The notes beneath the pieces are model-generated. The model ran no database searches and had not been told where the DNA came from. It worked only from the letters and a program-made list of their open reading frames with translations. A stretch of DNA of 64,000 nucleotides from Acanthaster planci (Eukaryota > Echinodermata > Asteroidea > Valvatida > Acanthasteridae): the NCBI RefSeq assembly GCF_001949145.1, contig NW_019091629.1, forward strand, positions 302,231-366,230. The letters are read 5' to 3'. This document shows, in pieces, positions 24,049-35,800 of this stretch (positions within the stretch are counted from its first letter, which is position 1; every line of letters starts with the position of its first letter). The position numbers and the translations under genes are program-made.

Positions 24049-24604
24049 AAGAGGGAGAAATCTAGGATTTATAACAAACATGTTGACAAAGAAATCTAGG
24101 ATTCACAAAGCACTGAGGTTTTTGTCGACTGGTTGAAGTTCGAGATATTATTTACTCGAAATTCCGGTAGGAAACAATATTTGAAAAACTGAACAGCACA
24201 CAAGAAGATACTACGACATGGGAGTTTATATAAACAGCAATGACGGTCATAGCACAAACAGTGATTAAAGCATGTTACTCGATCGTGTTCCACGAGCTTT
24301 GCTTAGCACCGCGCATGAATGGAAGTCTAACCGTGCGTTTCGGCCATGGTCAGCCTAGTGTAGAGAGTAGCACGTTCAAACGCCTTGTACACAGCAAATC
24401 TCCTGCAATAATTAAAGCGTGGTACCAGAGCGACTGTCCATCCGCGTACCCACGGTTACACATTGTCCAAAGAGGAAGTGACTAGATACTAACCCGTAAA
24501 ACCTGGTCTGCTATTTTTCTCAAGACTCTTAGAGGGTTCATGCTTGGACTCTGTTTCTGCATCAATTGAAAAAGGAAATCCGAAACACAATGATAAAATT
24601 GGAA

Positions 24605-24690
24605 AATGAATAGCACAAATGGGTCAGATTCGAACCAGGGACTATGGATCTGTAGTTCAAATCACTACCAACTAAGCTATCGAAGCGACG
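24605..24690 (-). repeat. tRNA-like sequence, probably SINE-derived
   Basis: The minus strand shows TAGCTTAGTTGGTAGT (A-box and D-arm), a possible five-pair anticodon stem (GATTT/AGATC) around a seven-base loop, and GGTTCGAATCT (B-box). The loop lacks the invariant U33 and the T-stem is mismatched, so it is unlikely to be a working tRNA. Confidence 0.45.
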
Positions 24691-24824
24691 TAATGAATTC
24701 CGTTTTTGAAATGTCTCAAATGGTGTATTGCATTGTGCCCTCTTCATGAATCATTGGTCACCCCAGCTACTGAAAGAAGTAGCGCACCAGGTTTCACGGC
24801 TAGTATTAAGTCGCTTCCGACCAA

Positions 24825-24935
24825 AGATTGTATAGCGCCCCACAGCGGCGCAAGATGGGGAACTGACCATCCCGCATGTGTTAATTTCATGGAGGTCACG
24901 ATCCGCCATTTTGGTGTGCAAATGGCGGGCTGTTT
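24825..24935 (-). repeat. Dispersed repeat, family D (copy 1, inverted)
   Basis: The minus strand reads ACACCAAAATGGCG, then CCATCTTGCGCCGCTG and GGCGCTATACAATCTTTGG. The same string order is found on the plus strand at 25866-25952. No coding capacity was recognised. Confidence 0.6.
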
Positions 24936-25865
24936 GTACACGTGACATATGGCGGCGGGAGGCTCTATCCACGAAAAAGAGGCCGTAAGGTAAATATTTA
25001 CCCCCAATTAAATCACACCCCCAAAGAGATGAAATCGGAGAATTTTGGTGTGTTCTGTGTGGTTACATTCTCTGGGTTGCGGCCGTCGGATCGTGCAGCA
25101 ATCTTAAACACAAGAAGTTGTAGCCTAGGCCCTACATACATGTTTCTCGTACGCCTGGGGGCAGATATCCCACGGCACGTTTGATCTTGTACTCTTAGTT
25201 AAGGAAATGAGGCTGATCAAACATGCAAAAGACCTTTTTTCATCAAGCAAGAAGTATGGTTTTCCTCTGAAATTGCAAGTGTATTGTACAGTTTCACATT
25301 ACTGTATCCTTGGTCGCATACAATCAATTTCGGAATCAAGAGACAAGGCAATTACTTTGCATAACACCATCTTCTACCTCTAACAGTTACACACCTTGAT
25401 GAGTTGCGTATTTGTCAATTTGAGAAGCAAAGAAAAACAGCTGGTTCATCCATACCGAGTAGCACCTTTGATGAGGTTGCTCATGATCTCAGCTAGAGTG
25501 GTAATATGTGAGAGGGTGTTCTGAAGCCGTTGCACTTTNTTTAGGGGCTCAATCTAGCTTTAGCTATGTGTTGATTTTTGCCGCTATTGTATGCCTATTT
25601 TTTGGTAAATTTCACTGTGCACTATTTAAATTACTACTCGCCTTTCTTTGTTCTTGGGAAAATGTAAGAATGAAAGTTCTGAGCTTTTCTTGAACCTGCT
25701 TTTGCTGTTAATGCATAGACCTGGAGGAGAAAAAAATGGTTGATGGCTGCACACGTCGACGACATTGTGCTTCGCGATCCATGCGTGCACAGAGCGCCGC
25801 CCAGAAACGTACAGTGTGCATGTACATTTTTTGTACTTCGCGCGCATTATACTGTGGGCAATACC

Positions 25866-25952
25866 ACACCAAAATGGCGCCCATGGCGATTACGCGTTTC
25901 AGTGGAGAGTTGCCCATCTTGCGCCGCTGCGCGGCGCTATACAATCTTTGAC
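25866..25952 (+). repeat. Dispersed repeat, family D (copy 2)
   Basis: Partner of 24825-24935 in opposite orientation, about 1 kb away. It shares ACACCAAAATGGCG, CCCATCTTGCGCCGCTG and GCGCTATACAATCTTTG. A 143-codon plus-strand open frame crosses it, but it looks like a by-product of locally high GC. Confidence 0.6.
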
Positions 25953-26449
25953 AATGACCCAGTTCGGTATTTCAAAAAGCCAAGGTCTTTTCGGAACAAA
26001 GCGCGCGCGTGAGTCAGCGTATGGGCGCCTTTCCATACTTGGGGGGGGGGTGTTTGGCGTACGCGATGCATTCACGCGTTTGACTTTCACAGATACACAA
26101 ATCGACTACGCATCACTACACTGGCCCCTTTGTACGTATATGCATTGCATGTGCATTGCTATCGGCCGTCAAGATCGCTCCAGGAGCTTGCCGTGAAATG
26201 TGCCATTAGCGTAAATACCGGGAGGCCAGCGGGACGGGCACGTTACCGCCCCCCACTGGGATTTGTCTCTTGTCCCCTAAGCTCCCTCAACTGCTACAGG
26301 ACTTCGGCTGAACACTTTGGCAGGTATCAATAGAGAAATGAACAACCACGGGAAAAACAAAGGGATAATGTCTGGCTCTTTTTATTTCTCTAAGGTCGGA
26401 TTTGTCAGATTTGGATCGCCCCAATTACTTTTGTTGGTTCTGATCCAAC

Positions 26450-26607
26450 ACGGGCGTTTCACAATAGTGCGCCTCTAAGAGTTTGCAACGCATTGGCCAG
26501 TCACAATGCGCGAATTTTGTCCATCCAATGCGGTCGACAAATTTCGCGCGTTCTGATTACTTAACGCGTTGCAAACTCTTGGAGGCGCACTATTGTCAAT
26601 CGCCCGT
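26450..26607. mobile_element. Foldback MITE, nearly complete palindrome
   Basis: The 158-base unit begins ACGGGCGTTTCACAATAGTG and ends as the inverted version of ACGGGCGATTGACAATAGTG. The arms also share GCGCCTCYAAGAGTTTGCAA and continue with weaker pairing to within about ten bases of the centre. Non-coding, so it would depend on a transposase supplied elsewhere. I see no clear target duplication. Confidence 0.75.
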
Positions 26608-27261
26608 ATTGACCCACGAAGGCCTTAGGATTATTGATTGGATCGGATTGGATCGCCATATATGGCTATTGGGATCGAGTGGAAGACGGGTTTGCCTGGA
26701 GATGTTAGATTGGATTGACTTTCTGTGATTTGATCTGACGCACATCATTATAAAGCCCCACCCCCACCCTGGAGATTTGGTCACCCTATGGCAAGGCTCC
26801 CAGAGTTATTGTGGTTTTTTAAAGGGACATGATAGGAAAATAACATTATCGGCGAACCGCACTTTGTTGAGGCTACAACCATTTTTGCAGAGGGAACAGC
26901 AAAGTTTGGTGAGGGAACAACGAAATTAATTTTTTTCTATGAAAATAAATTTTCCCAAAGCTGTAAATCATTGGCAATCAATACTTTCTTACTTCCTCTG
27001 GGATTTAGGCCTTAAAAAATCAGGAAAGAGGTGGTTCTTTTCGGGTGTTCTGGAGCGCAATATATAAAATGCAATAAAAACGGCTGCTGAAACAATGTGT
27101 TTTCAGGGAGGCAAAATTCTTGTTGGCCAACAGAGGGCGCAGTAAAGTTTCTAGGGCTGCAGCTACAATCCTGTTCCTGAGAACAGCGTTTTTGACTCGT
27201 GTTCCTGTCGTTCGAGCGCGAGAACAAGAAACCCGTGCCAAGAACAGGTCGCCCGAACTCG
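26608..27261. other. No gene recognised
   Basis: Short open frames only and no domain recognised. The stretch at 27120-27260 is GC-richer but gives no protein match that I know. Confidence 0.3.
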
Positions 27262-27372
27262 ACCAAAGACTATACATTAAGGAATAAATTTGTACGCGTA
27301 CTCAGCGTGCTCCGCACCGAACGCCCCATTGATCTCCAATATAAACGCGCACCTATGCGGTGAGTACCACAG
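27262..27372. repeat. Dispersed repeat, family A (copy 2)
   Basis: Matches 755-862 in order and orientation (CAAAGACTATACA, GGAATAAATT, TACGCGTACTC, CGCACCTATGCGGTGAG). It lies just outside the left side of the Harbinger transposase and could belong to that element's terminal region or be an older repeat. Confidence 0.5.
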
Positions 27373-27516
27373 ACATTAGAGCGGTTAAAGTTATGCGTTT
27401 TCCCAGAACGCGTACAGATTCTTTCAGTACGCGTTGCCGTCAAGTGCGCTCAAAAGTTGCAAATTTTCGTACATCTGCATAGTCCGCATGTTCAAGAGAT
27501 TACCCTTGCGTATTTG

Positions 27517-29429
27517 ATGAGCGAATATACTAATGCCGATGGTGACGACTTAATTTTGTTGGAGCATGCTCTATTAGTGAAAGTGTCAAGGGTTCCTCGC
27601 ACAAGGCTTGACATGAGCATCCTGACAGATAGTGAATGTCTAAGACTGTTCAGATTTACCCATGACTAAGTTAAACAGGTAGCTATTCTACTGGGAATTC
27701 TCCTGAAATCAAGTGTTACAATAAGTCCAAAATGTCTGGCCAAGATTTCCAGTTCTTGCTGTAATTCAATTAGCCAAGCTTTTAGTGATGTGCATATACA
27801 AAGTCAAATAATCGATATGGTAACGGGAAACTCTTGGAACATAAATAGTCTCTGTTTTGTCTAGATTCATCTGTGTTTCTAATTAAGATGACGTATGCAC
27901 AACTTGATTCCCCCTACAATGCAGATTGCCAGGTCCTAACAGGCTGTTTGGCCGCCATCCTGAAGAGCAATCAATAATAATCGACAACGTTCAAGACATC
28001 ATATGGGAAAAGACTGGAGAAAAAATATCCAATTTTCACCAACCCTGGCTGTCTAATTCTTTGGAAGACTTTGCCCATGCGATCCACTAACGCGGAATTC
28101 CACTAACCTCTGTTTGGGGATTCATTGACGGTGCTGAACGTCCGATTTGTCGTCCCGGAAAACACCAAAACGAGGCGTGCATGATTTGTTTTGTTTCATT
28201 TGTTTATTAAATGGCACCCAAATCAGGCACAAAACAGACACACATTGGAGGAAATATCAGCAGCGGAACACAATCTGAAATATGAGTGAATAGTTTTAAT
28301 TCCATCTCCCCATTATGGTGTTACGCGCTATCTCACCTAATCTCTTTTGTTTGTCATAATGAGTCGGTAGAATCAAAATCAAACTGCGCCTAATAGGCCT
28401 ACATTACACTCATTTATTTCGAGGAATATGACGTTTGATGTAATTCTAAATTGATTTTATTTCCCTTCAACAGGGTTACCCCTCCGCTGCACAGGACCTA
28501 CTTTTTAGGGTTAATGCTCGGACAGGATACAATTGAGATCCCGTCGTTATAGCCCTCTTCCCAAATCCACATTCCCTTCTACTAGCATTCCAATTGATCA
28601 GAGGGTGTCCCCAAGTGCCTACAAATTAAAAAAACCGCAAAAAAGGTCAGAGTACGGTCACGGTACCCTTTTTCTAGTCAAAAGGGGGGTCCCACCACAA
28701 TCAACAAAAATTTGACACCCCCTACGCAGTGAAACTGCTCAGACAGCTGTCTAGACAGCTCAAAGACACATCAGAGAGACCGACCATTGATATAAGACAG
28801 GCCCAGGCTTGCCCAGGCACTTGGTTTGTCAATAACCATTATCAGCACGTAGCTTAGATATTTACATATAATCTCCATGGGCTTGGCTCGAGGCAGGCTC
28901 TGGAAAAGAATTACTCAGCTCAGGGGAAGTCACCATGNTAAACAATGGTCACAACAGGACACACGTTCTCAAATACCAGTCGGTCGTCACCCTGAATGGA
29001 TTTATTGACAACAAGTTTTGGCCACTGGAGGGGAGACGGCATGATTCAGCCTTGTTAACCGAAAGCAACCTTTTGGCAGATCCGGAGATGTTCCCCAACC
29101 ATTCCTCAGGGAAGTCATTCCGCCCTTGCGCAGATACAACTTATCCTATCCATCCACAGCTTTTGGGGCCATTCAAGGGAGCAAATGTTCAATAAAAAAT
29201 GAGCAATGTTCGCGAATGAGTCGAGTGGGCCACTGGTAAGGTTGTGTTAATTTGCCTTTGTCTACGTCCACGAAAAAACAGAAACTTTACTTACAATCTG
29301 TGGTTAAAACGTACACCGTTGTTGTTTTGATGACCAACTACCACACGTCTCCCAAGATCCCAAATTTCAGATTACTATGGTGTCAAGCCCTCACCACTGG
29401 AGGTGCGTTTGGCAGTGTCGTACCAATAG
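27517..29429 (+). pseudogene. PIF/Harbinger transposase (DDE_Tnp_4), disrupted
   Basis: The reading begins at the ATG at 27517, includes SECLRLFRFTHD (N-terminal conserved segment) and meets a TAA at about 27667. The nuclease core is readable in pieces. WGFIDGAERPICRPGKHQ near 28112-28165 supplies the first catalytic Asp. After an insertion the core resumes with NGHNRTHVLKYQSVVTLNG and GRRHDSALL (second Asp, about 29035-29060), then YPIHPQLLGPFKG, MSNVRE and VEW (the Glu, about 29200-29235). The end reads YYGVKPSPLE with a stop at 29429. All three catalytic residues are still present, but internal stops and the 750-base insert make the gene inactive. The host would no longer make this nuclease. 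Confidence 0.85.
28186..28933 (-). mobile_element. Retroposon-like insert inside the Harbinger transposase
   Basis: The transposase reading stops after NEACM at about 28184 and resumes at 28935, with CATGA on the left and CATGN on the right as a possible short target duplication. The left end is T-rich (TTGTTTTGTTTCATTTGTTTATTAAA), which on the minus strand would be the A-rich 3' tail of a LINE or SINE. I recognise no coding domain in the roughly 750 bases. Confidence 0.55.
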
Positions 29430-29672
29430 ATCGCCACAAGCATTTGAGTCACAGCTTTTAACTCAGTATTCATATTCAGAATGTTTTATTGATGTCCTCT
29501 GCAAGGTCCGGCTGTTTATCATCTTATATACACCGATTAAACAATAACTATACAGTATTCAACTTAATTATTCGTCAAACCATTTCGGAAATGTCAGCCA
29601 AGTAAAATACATGAATATACTTAAATATGTGAATAAATTTGATATTCTTGTCAAGTCTAAGTGTCTTGGGAT
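29430..29672. other. Spacer between the two convergent Harbinger genes
   Basis: Non-coding AT-rich segment separating the transposase stop from the Myb-like gene stop. It may hold both genes' polyadenylation sites, but I see no unambiguous pair of signals. Confidence 0.4.
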
Positions 29673-31064
29673 TTACTTCATAAGTTGTCGTCTCAGGAAT
29701 TCCAAAACCACCTTTCTTTCCTCGTTTTCCGTTTCCATCTTCTTCTCCCTTTCCCTTTTCTCAAGCTCAAACTTTTCTTTGTCAAATGCCAGCTGTTCAT
29801 TCTTCTACTGGATTTCCTGCTCCTTCAATGACATTTCATTCTCGGAGTTTGACTTCAAAATAATCAGTAGATCCGAAGACGAAGAACTTCTCTTTGCTTT
29901 CTGGGGCGTAATGTTAATTTAAGAATCAGAATCACCCGTCTGGCTTTCATCGGCTACAACAAAGTAAACAGAATAAAGTAATATAGGCAGAATTGAATTG
30001 CTTAATTATCTTATAAATCTTTAATTCCGACATAAGACAAATACATGTTCGCTTCTTGGAGACTGTTTCCAAGGCTACCTTCCTGATTTCCAATCCAATT
30101 TGCCTTGGTTTCTCCTTTTTCTTGTTTTCATTTTCTAGTCTCGTCACATCACCTGCTCCTCCTGAAGGTCTTTTATTTCCTGAAGGAACTGGTGCTTCGC
30201 TTCTACCTCCTCTTCGGTGCCAGATCTACAAAAACAGAAAAAGACTAGAACTCCAACATCCTCTAATTCAGTGATTATTTCCAAAGATCTGTTACAAATC
30301 ATGTCCAATTAATTTTGTTACACAGTCTTCCATAATAATTCGTCACCAACACCACGAACTGACACACACCTGCACTTTTGTGCCAGTTCGTGAAACCGTG
30401 ATTAGAGCAGTTTTGGTTTCAGGAAGTGACAGAAATGTGCGCGTGCATATTGTACACTCGTGCATTATCGAACAATCTCGTTTTTATGAAGAAGCACAAA
30501 TGTGTGTTTTGTCAATATTGCATAGAAAAATGCTTTAAATGTCTAAAATGGTTTTATTTCACTTGTAAATGGACGACTAAACTGAAAAAATGCTCTTAAA
30601 ACTCGCAACTGTGTAAATTAAAGAGAACGTCAATTTCCGAATACGGCAAATCACGAAGCACCTGACGCAATACACTGGAGCCTCTTCGTGAAAACGAAAA
30701 TATCACATTTCTATAAAATACTCGTTGAAGCGCGCATACATCTATAGCTTTGTGTTACTTCGTGGTGTTGGTGGCGAATTATTGAATGTATGGCACCTCT
30801 TCAGCGCATCCGCGTCTTCTTTCTTATAATAGGCCAACAGACGGGATGTTCTTTCCCTGTAACGTCGTCCCGTAAGCCCTCAAGTCCTGTTGCAAAAGTG
30901 GCTTCATTCCACTTCTTTCCAGGCTCATGAAACGCATATGGATAATTTGCTATGACTTCTCGCAGTAATACGATGTCACTGTTTGCCGAGAAACTAAATG
31001 ATTTCTTTCTTGCTCCTTCCATACTGTGGGTTGGCCTTTTCTTTTCTGTGGGGAAGTGAGACAT
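29673..31064 (-). pseudogene. Harbinger Myb/SANT-like DNA-binding protein, spliced and degraded
   Basis: It starts at the ATG at 31064. Exon 1 (to 30797) carries the Myb/SANT-like helices (FSFSANSDIVLLREVI, PYAF, KKWNE), with a frameshift in the third helix. Its donor GAAGAG|GTGCCA joins in frame to the acceptor at 30225 (TTTTTGTAG|ATCTGG), giving KR-SGTEEE, the junction usual for this family. Exon 2 (30225-30153) reads SGTEEEVEAKHQFLQEIKDL. Downstream are KKKEKPRQIGLEIRKVALE and, after an acceptor near 29957, an acidic-serine segment and a basic/acidic coiled coil (LAFDKEKFELEKREKEKK) ending at TAA 29673-29675. Stops and frameshifts break it. The intron holds a dispersed repeat (30440-30775). 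Confidence 0.75.
30440..30775 (-). repeat. Dispersed repeat, family C (copy 2, inverted, longer)
   Basis: Inverted homologue of 11565-11800 with about 70 additional central bases (about 30520-30590). It lies entirely within the intron of the Harbinger Myb-like gene, so it probably arrived after that element. Confidence 0.7.
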
Positions 31065-31981
31065 CGTATTCGTTTAATAGCAAACGAAACACAAGAATAA
31101 CTGAATTCCCCCAAAACTGATGAAACAATTTATAATACGTCTGATCCTTAGAATTACACACATTTTAAAATAAACAGTTGTCTATTTTTATACTTCGCGT
31201 CAGGAGGTAGTCAATCTGACCAACACCTCAGGACCAGTAATTCCCACTACTTCCCTTCAAACCATGCTGTATTTGTTTTACTACTTCATAAATATTCAAA
31301 CAGAAATCTCACGTTACTTGTACTCATAGACGCCACTGTTGTTTGTCAGCAGCTAAATTTGCATGTAATGATAGTGGAGTACAGATGTGCATAGAAACAG
31401 GGCTTCAATAGTCTGATGCTGACATACGTTTTGGGTCTTTACTGTCTAGTTAGGCTACAACTCCAGACTGGTTCTGCAAAGATTACATGACATGACTACA
31501 TACTTACGCGGCGGGTTCCAGAGGGATTTTTTGATGCTACCAGAAAAAAACTAATGCACGGCATCGAGGTGGATACTCACCGCTATGACGTCACCTGGTT
31601 GCGTATCATTTCTACTTCCCAGACGCGAGGTGGAATCGGCCAATGACGCGCTCCGATTTGCTTATAGATATTGACGAGGTGAAGTAAATATCACTATCCC
31701 ACCAAAATAGAAAGGATAAAACTGTACATTTGAAAGCCCAAAATCTTCCCCCCAAAACACGCCCTCTTTTGTTCTGCTCTGAGCGGATAGACGTGGTCAA
31801 CCCCAGCTCGATCGGGAGCAACATCACGTCCATCCATCTTGGAGGCTGGGACAGAAATGATGGAGAAGGTGCACTGTTTTAAATGCTCAGAAAAGTGACG
31901 GCAACTTGCTACAAGAGTTGGTCTACCGCACAGGTGACATATGCAGCAACCATGTATTAACATCGTACCGTGATCTTTTAG
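31065..31981. other. No gene recognised
   Basis: Presumed right flank of the Harbinger element. A short segment at 31740-31792 resembles the end of family A (CCTCTTTTGTTCTGCTCTGAG). Otherwise I see nothing that I can name. Confidence 0.35.
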
Positions 31982-32680
31982 GTGGTAGTGCAATCATATG
32001 GAAAAAGTGATGTTGATAAACAGCATACAATGGAACTAAATACTGTTATTTCTAAAATACCTAAACATTGCCAAATAATCCATTCTGGGGACTTCAATTC
32101 GCTGGACGTGGACTGGGATAGAATTAGCTTGAATGCAGGAGGAAGGTACCCTGCAGCCAGTAAGCTGATGATTGCATGATTCAGGATTAAAATCTGCATC
32201 AATTATCGTTAAAAGCCCAGCAAGAGAAGGAAAGATCTTGGACCTTGTATTTACAAATGTTCCCTCACTGATGCAAAAGTAAGCATCCTTCCTGGCATCT
32301 AAGATCATCTAAGATTGTGTCAGTTGACTTTCTCCTGTCATCTCAGAAAATCAAGCAGCCTCAAAGGAAGATTAATATCTTCAAAAAGGGAAAGTCTGAA
32401 CAAATCCAAGAGGACATGACAAGACACTTCGCGTCTGTCACCGAAGAAGTTTATGACAGCTTATCTGTAAGCCAACTAGGGTAAATTCGTCACCTTAGCT
32501 CAAAGATGGTAAAGCCAAATGATGGGTTACCTTAATTTAATCATTTTCACGAAAAAAAAATGCTGAGAAGAATGCGGGGCGCTTATAACAAGGCAATTAA
32601 ATCCGACCTGAATTAAGAAATCTTCGCCATACTTTAGACTGCAGTTTCAGGAAATCTACAGGAAGTATACACATGTACAG
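31982..32680 (+). pseudogene. CR1-type LINE fragment, endonuclease and linker
   Basis: The plus strand encodes the end of an apurinic-type endonuclease: SGDFNSLDVDW (the GDFN-D-W motif), GGRYPAASKL, then in another frame ILDLVFTNVPSL and KVSILPGI (stop) DH, followed by the linker (KGKSEQIQEDMTRHF, LRRMRGAYNKAIKSDL). Several frame changes and stops. No reverse transcriptase follows on this strand. The fragment ends where a shared repeat (32673-32793) and the truncated BEL element begin. Confidence 0.75.
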
Positions 32681-32793
32681 ACTTTGACCTTTAACAGTTA
32701 AAAATTAACAAATTGAATCAACAACGAAAATTTGTTTGTCTAATTAAAGTTAAGCAATCATAACTAATCACAGAATAACAAACAATTAATTGG
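32673..32793. repeat. Dispersed repeat, family E (copy 1)
   Basis: Matches 49008-49124 in the same orientation: ATGTACAGA, TTTGACCTTTA, ATCAACAACG, AATTTGTTT, TCTAATTAAA, CAATCATAACT, AATAACAAACAATTAA and TGGAT. It lies exactly between the CR1 endonuclease fragment and the broken end of the first BEL/Pao copy. Confidence 0.75.
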
Positions 32794-32810
32794 ATCGATG
32801 ATAATAACCT

Positions 32811-35800
32811 CCATCTTCTTCGAACATACATATCTTTCTGATCGAATTCATCAAGCGAATATGATGTACCATGAAGAAGTAATAAGTGATTTGGCGTGAG
32901 TGGCTCCAAATCGCTGATGACGTCTGAAACGGTGGTTATTGGCCTATTGTTTACGATAGACTCAACTACACACATTAAAGTTGACGAGGTTTCATCACTC
33001 ACTACCTGCTCCGTCATCAGTGTACTCGGCAGCCTGCGTGTCGACCTTACTTGTCTTTCCTAGACGCCTCCCATATTGGAAGTGGTAGGGGGTTGAACTT
33101 CCACTGGATTCCCTTCTTTGGGAGGAACCGCCCCAATGAAGTTATAACCATGGTCTGATCTCATGTCTATTGGTTGTCCTCGTCGGAATATAAATCTCTG
33201 CATGCCGTTTATGAAGCAATCGGTGTCCAATGTGTGCAGAACCTCAATGTGCACTGCACGTGATGCTAGACATGTGAAGATGCAACCGTATCGTTTTATT
33301 TGGTTTCTACCCTGTTTCACTAGGAATGGCCGAAACAATCGACTCCGACAAATGAAAATGGAGGTCTGACCGGGGTAACCCTGTCAGGTGGCAGGTCTGT
33401 CATCTTTTGCTGTGTTGGAAATACAGATCTTCATCTACACTCGCAGCAGTTGCTCAAAACCTTGCGTAGCGTAGACCTTGCCTTTATTACCCAGAATCTT
33501 TGTCGTATCAGTGACAGGACATACTCCCTCCCAGAATGACCAGATCCAAATGGTATTGCCTCATGACGAACGAGACCACATGGTGATTCTTAGGCAAGAT
33601 AGGTGGATGATTTGATGTATCCCCTACGACATTCTTCAGGCGTCTTCTGACTCTGGTGATGCTGTCGTCTGTCAAGACTGGATCAAACCTGTAGAGTTGA
33701 CCTTTCTTCTTCACATCTGCCCTAGCCCTCTGCACTTTATCTTCACCCTTTTTTCAATTGTATAACTCCTCTTGATATGACCGCCTTTGTACGTGTCTTA
33801 CAATAGCGGCGTCTGCCCTGACAAGGTCGTTCGCTGTCAATGCCTTCCTCTCTTCTCCAGCTGGCCGATTCTTGATCTTCCTCAGCAGACTGTGAGTTAC
33901 TCGCAGGATCCATGCAACACTTAGTTTTAGCTCATACCACGATGAGCGCCTAGCTATCAATCTATCTGTCGGGTTAACTGAATCTGCAGGCTTAGTGACA
34001 AATATGGTGACTATGTCTTTCTCAAGTTCTACTTCTGGATCTTTATCATATATAGTTGGCAAAATCGGTAGACTCGGCCACCTGTGGTTGTCTTAGCGCA
34101 AGAATTCAGGACCAATCGGCCAATTCTAGTTGGCCAGCAGCTCATCAGTGGTTTGTTCTCGTGATAAATCTGCCAGATTCAGCCCAGTTTCCACAGACCG
34201 CCACTGATTAGGACTTGACTGGTTCCAGATGACGGCTTCTCTGTTCGCCACAAAGGTGTGGAAACGCTTCTCTTCATTATTGGTGTATCGAAGCACAATG
34301 GTGCTATCGGTCCAGAAGCCCGAGTCCTCCAAAGGTATTAAAGTCGAACTCTTGTTTGATCACTGCAATTAGCTTCGCTGAGAGAGTCGCAGCCTTCAGC
34401 TCAAGTCTTGGTAACATAACTTTTTTTTAGAGGTGCCAGACGTGACTTTGACATCAACAGACACGAGTGACTGTGGCCTCCAAAACTCTACATACGAAGT
34501 TAAGTTGTCTACCTCGGAAAACTGCATCAGGACAGAAGTTCCCGTAACTCTCAAGAAACCTGGATAGTCTTATCTTCAATTGCCAGTGAAACTAAGCAAC
34601 CATCTACGTAAAAAATACACATCACACAATTGATTGTGTCCAGATGGAAGTCTTGATGGTTGTCTTTTGCTGTATGCCATAAAGCAAACGAACAGCAACT
34701 GAGACTCCATGTCTAACCGAAAGGGTGTGCAGTCATCCTGTGCACATGCGGATCACGTAAGGTATCACCGTCGGGCCACCAAAGGTAACAAAAAACATCA
34801 TTGCATTCCGGTGACACTCTGACCTGGTGGAACATGGCTCGAATGTCTGCCATTACAGCCACTTGCTCTTGTCGGAAGCGCAGAAGTAAGCCTAATAAAT
34901 TGTTTGTCAGGTCTGGCCCACTGATTGTCTGCGCATTCAAGGACTGACCACAGTGCTTAGCGGCAGTCAAAGACTACCAGCATCTTCCCTTGTTTACCCG
35001 AATCAAGTACTGGACGATGTGGTAGATATCATGTAGTCGTATCTGATGTGCAGTCGTCTCCTGCTACCACTTCGGCGTTTCCATTATTAACCAATCCCTT
35101 CATGCCTTCTGTGCAGCGTGACTTCAGCTGATGATTCTTCTCCAGACGTCTGCCCAATGCAGTCAATTCGATTGTCAGTAAGCCTTGGTGGGTCGTTCTT
35201 GAAAGATATTGCGGTTCAGAATGCCCAGCCTTCAGGCAAAGAGTCTTATCCCACAATGCTTTTGCCCTCTTGTCTTGGACTGACATACCCTTTTCGTCAT
35301 CATAAAGTGACTCGGGAGAATCTCCAGAATCTCTGAAGCTATTGCTCAAGTGCGACACTACATAACTTGAGGTGACTACAACCTGTCTGGTCATCGCCAA
35401 TGGCCCATTTAAGGACCACCCAGGTTGTGTTCTGGTAGCGTATGGTGCATTTGATTCACCGCGTCTCACTTCCAATGACATGAGAGCCTCTGGCGAGTCT
35501 TGACCAATCAGCACTTGTACCTTGCCCTTCTCAACTTGGGGAATGCTGATGCCCTGAAGATGTGGCCACTTCTTGACATTTTCAATATTGTTGTCATTAA
35601 TTGAGAGAGCTTGTCGTGTATAGATTTTCTCCAGGTTAACTGCTGCTTGTCGGTCGGAACTGCTCACCATCAAACTGATGACAGTTGTTTTGGTCTTTTC
35701 CTTCGCCTTCGCCTTCGCCGTTGTTGTAAGGGTCAAAGACTGCCTTTTCCCCTTAATGTTCAGCTCTTTAGTGCAGAAACTGCTAGTTGATCCGTTGTCA

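Larger units (their letters stand above)
27457..31064. mobile_element. PIF/Harbinger DNA transposon, two genes, degraded
   Basis: A DDE_Tnp_4-type transposase lies on the plus strand (27517-29429) and a Myb/SANT-like partner on the minus strand (29673-31064). They are convergent, with about 240 bases between their stops. Animal PIF/Harbinger elements characteristically carry exactly this pair, the second protein helping nuclear entry and DNA binding. I could not define the terminal inverted repeats or the 3-base target duplication, so the limits given are those of the genes. Both genes are damaged: a retroposon-like insert in the transposase, a dispersed repeat in the Myb intron, plus frameshifts and stops. 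Confidence 0.8.

Noticed and set aside
25765-26196. 143-codon plus-strand open frame with overlapping frames on both strands
   Set aside because: It lies in a GC-rich repeat (family D), all frames are open together, and no domain or splice signal supports it.
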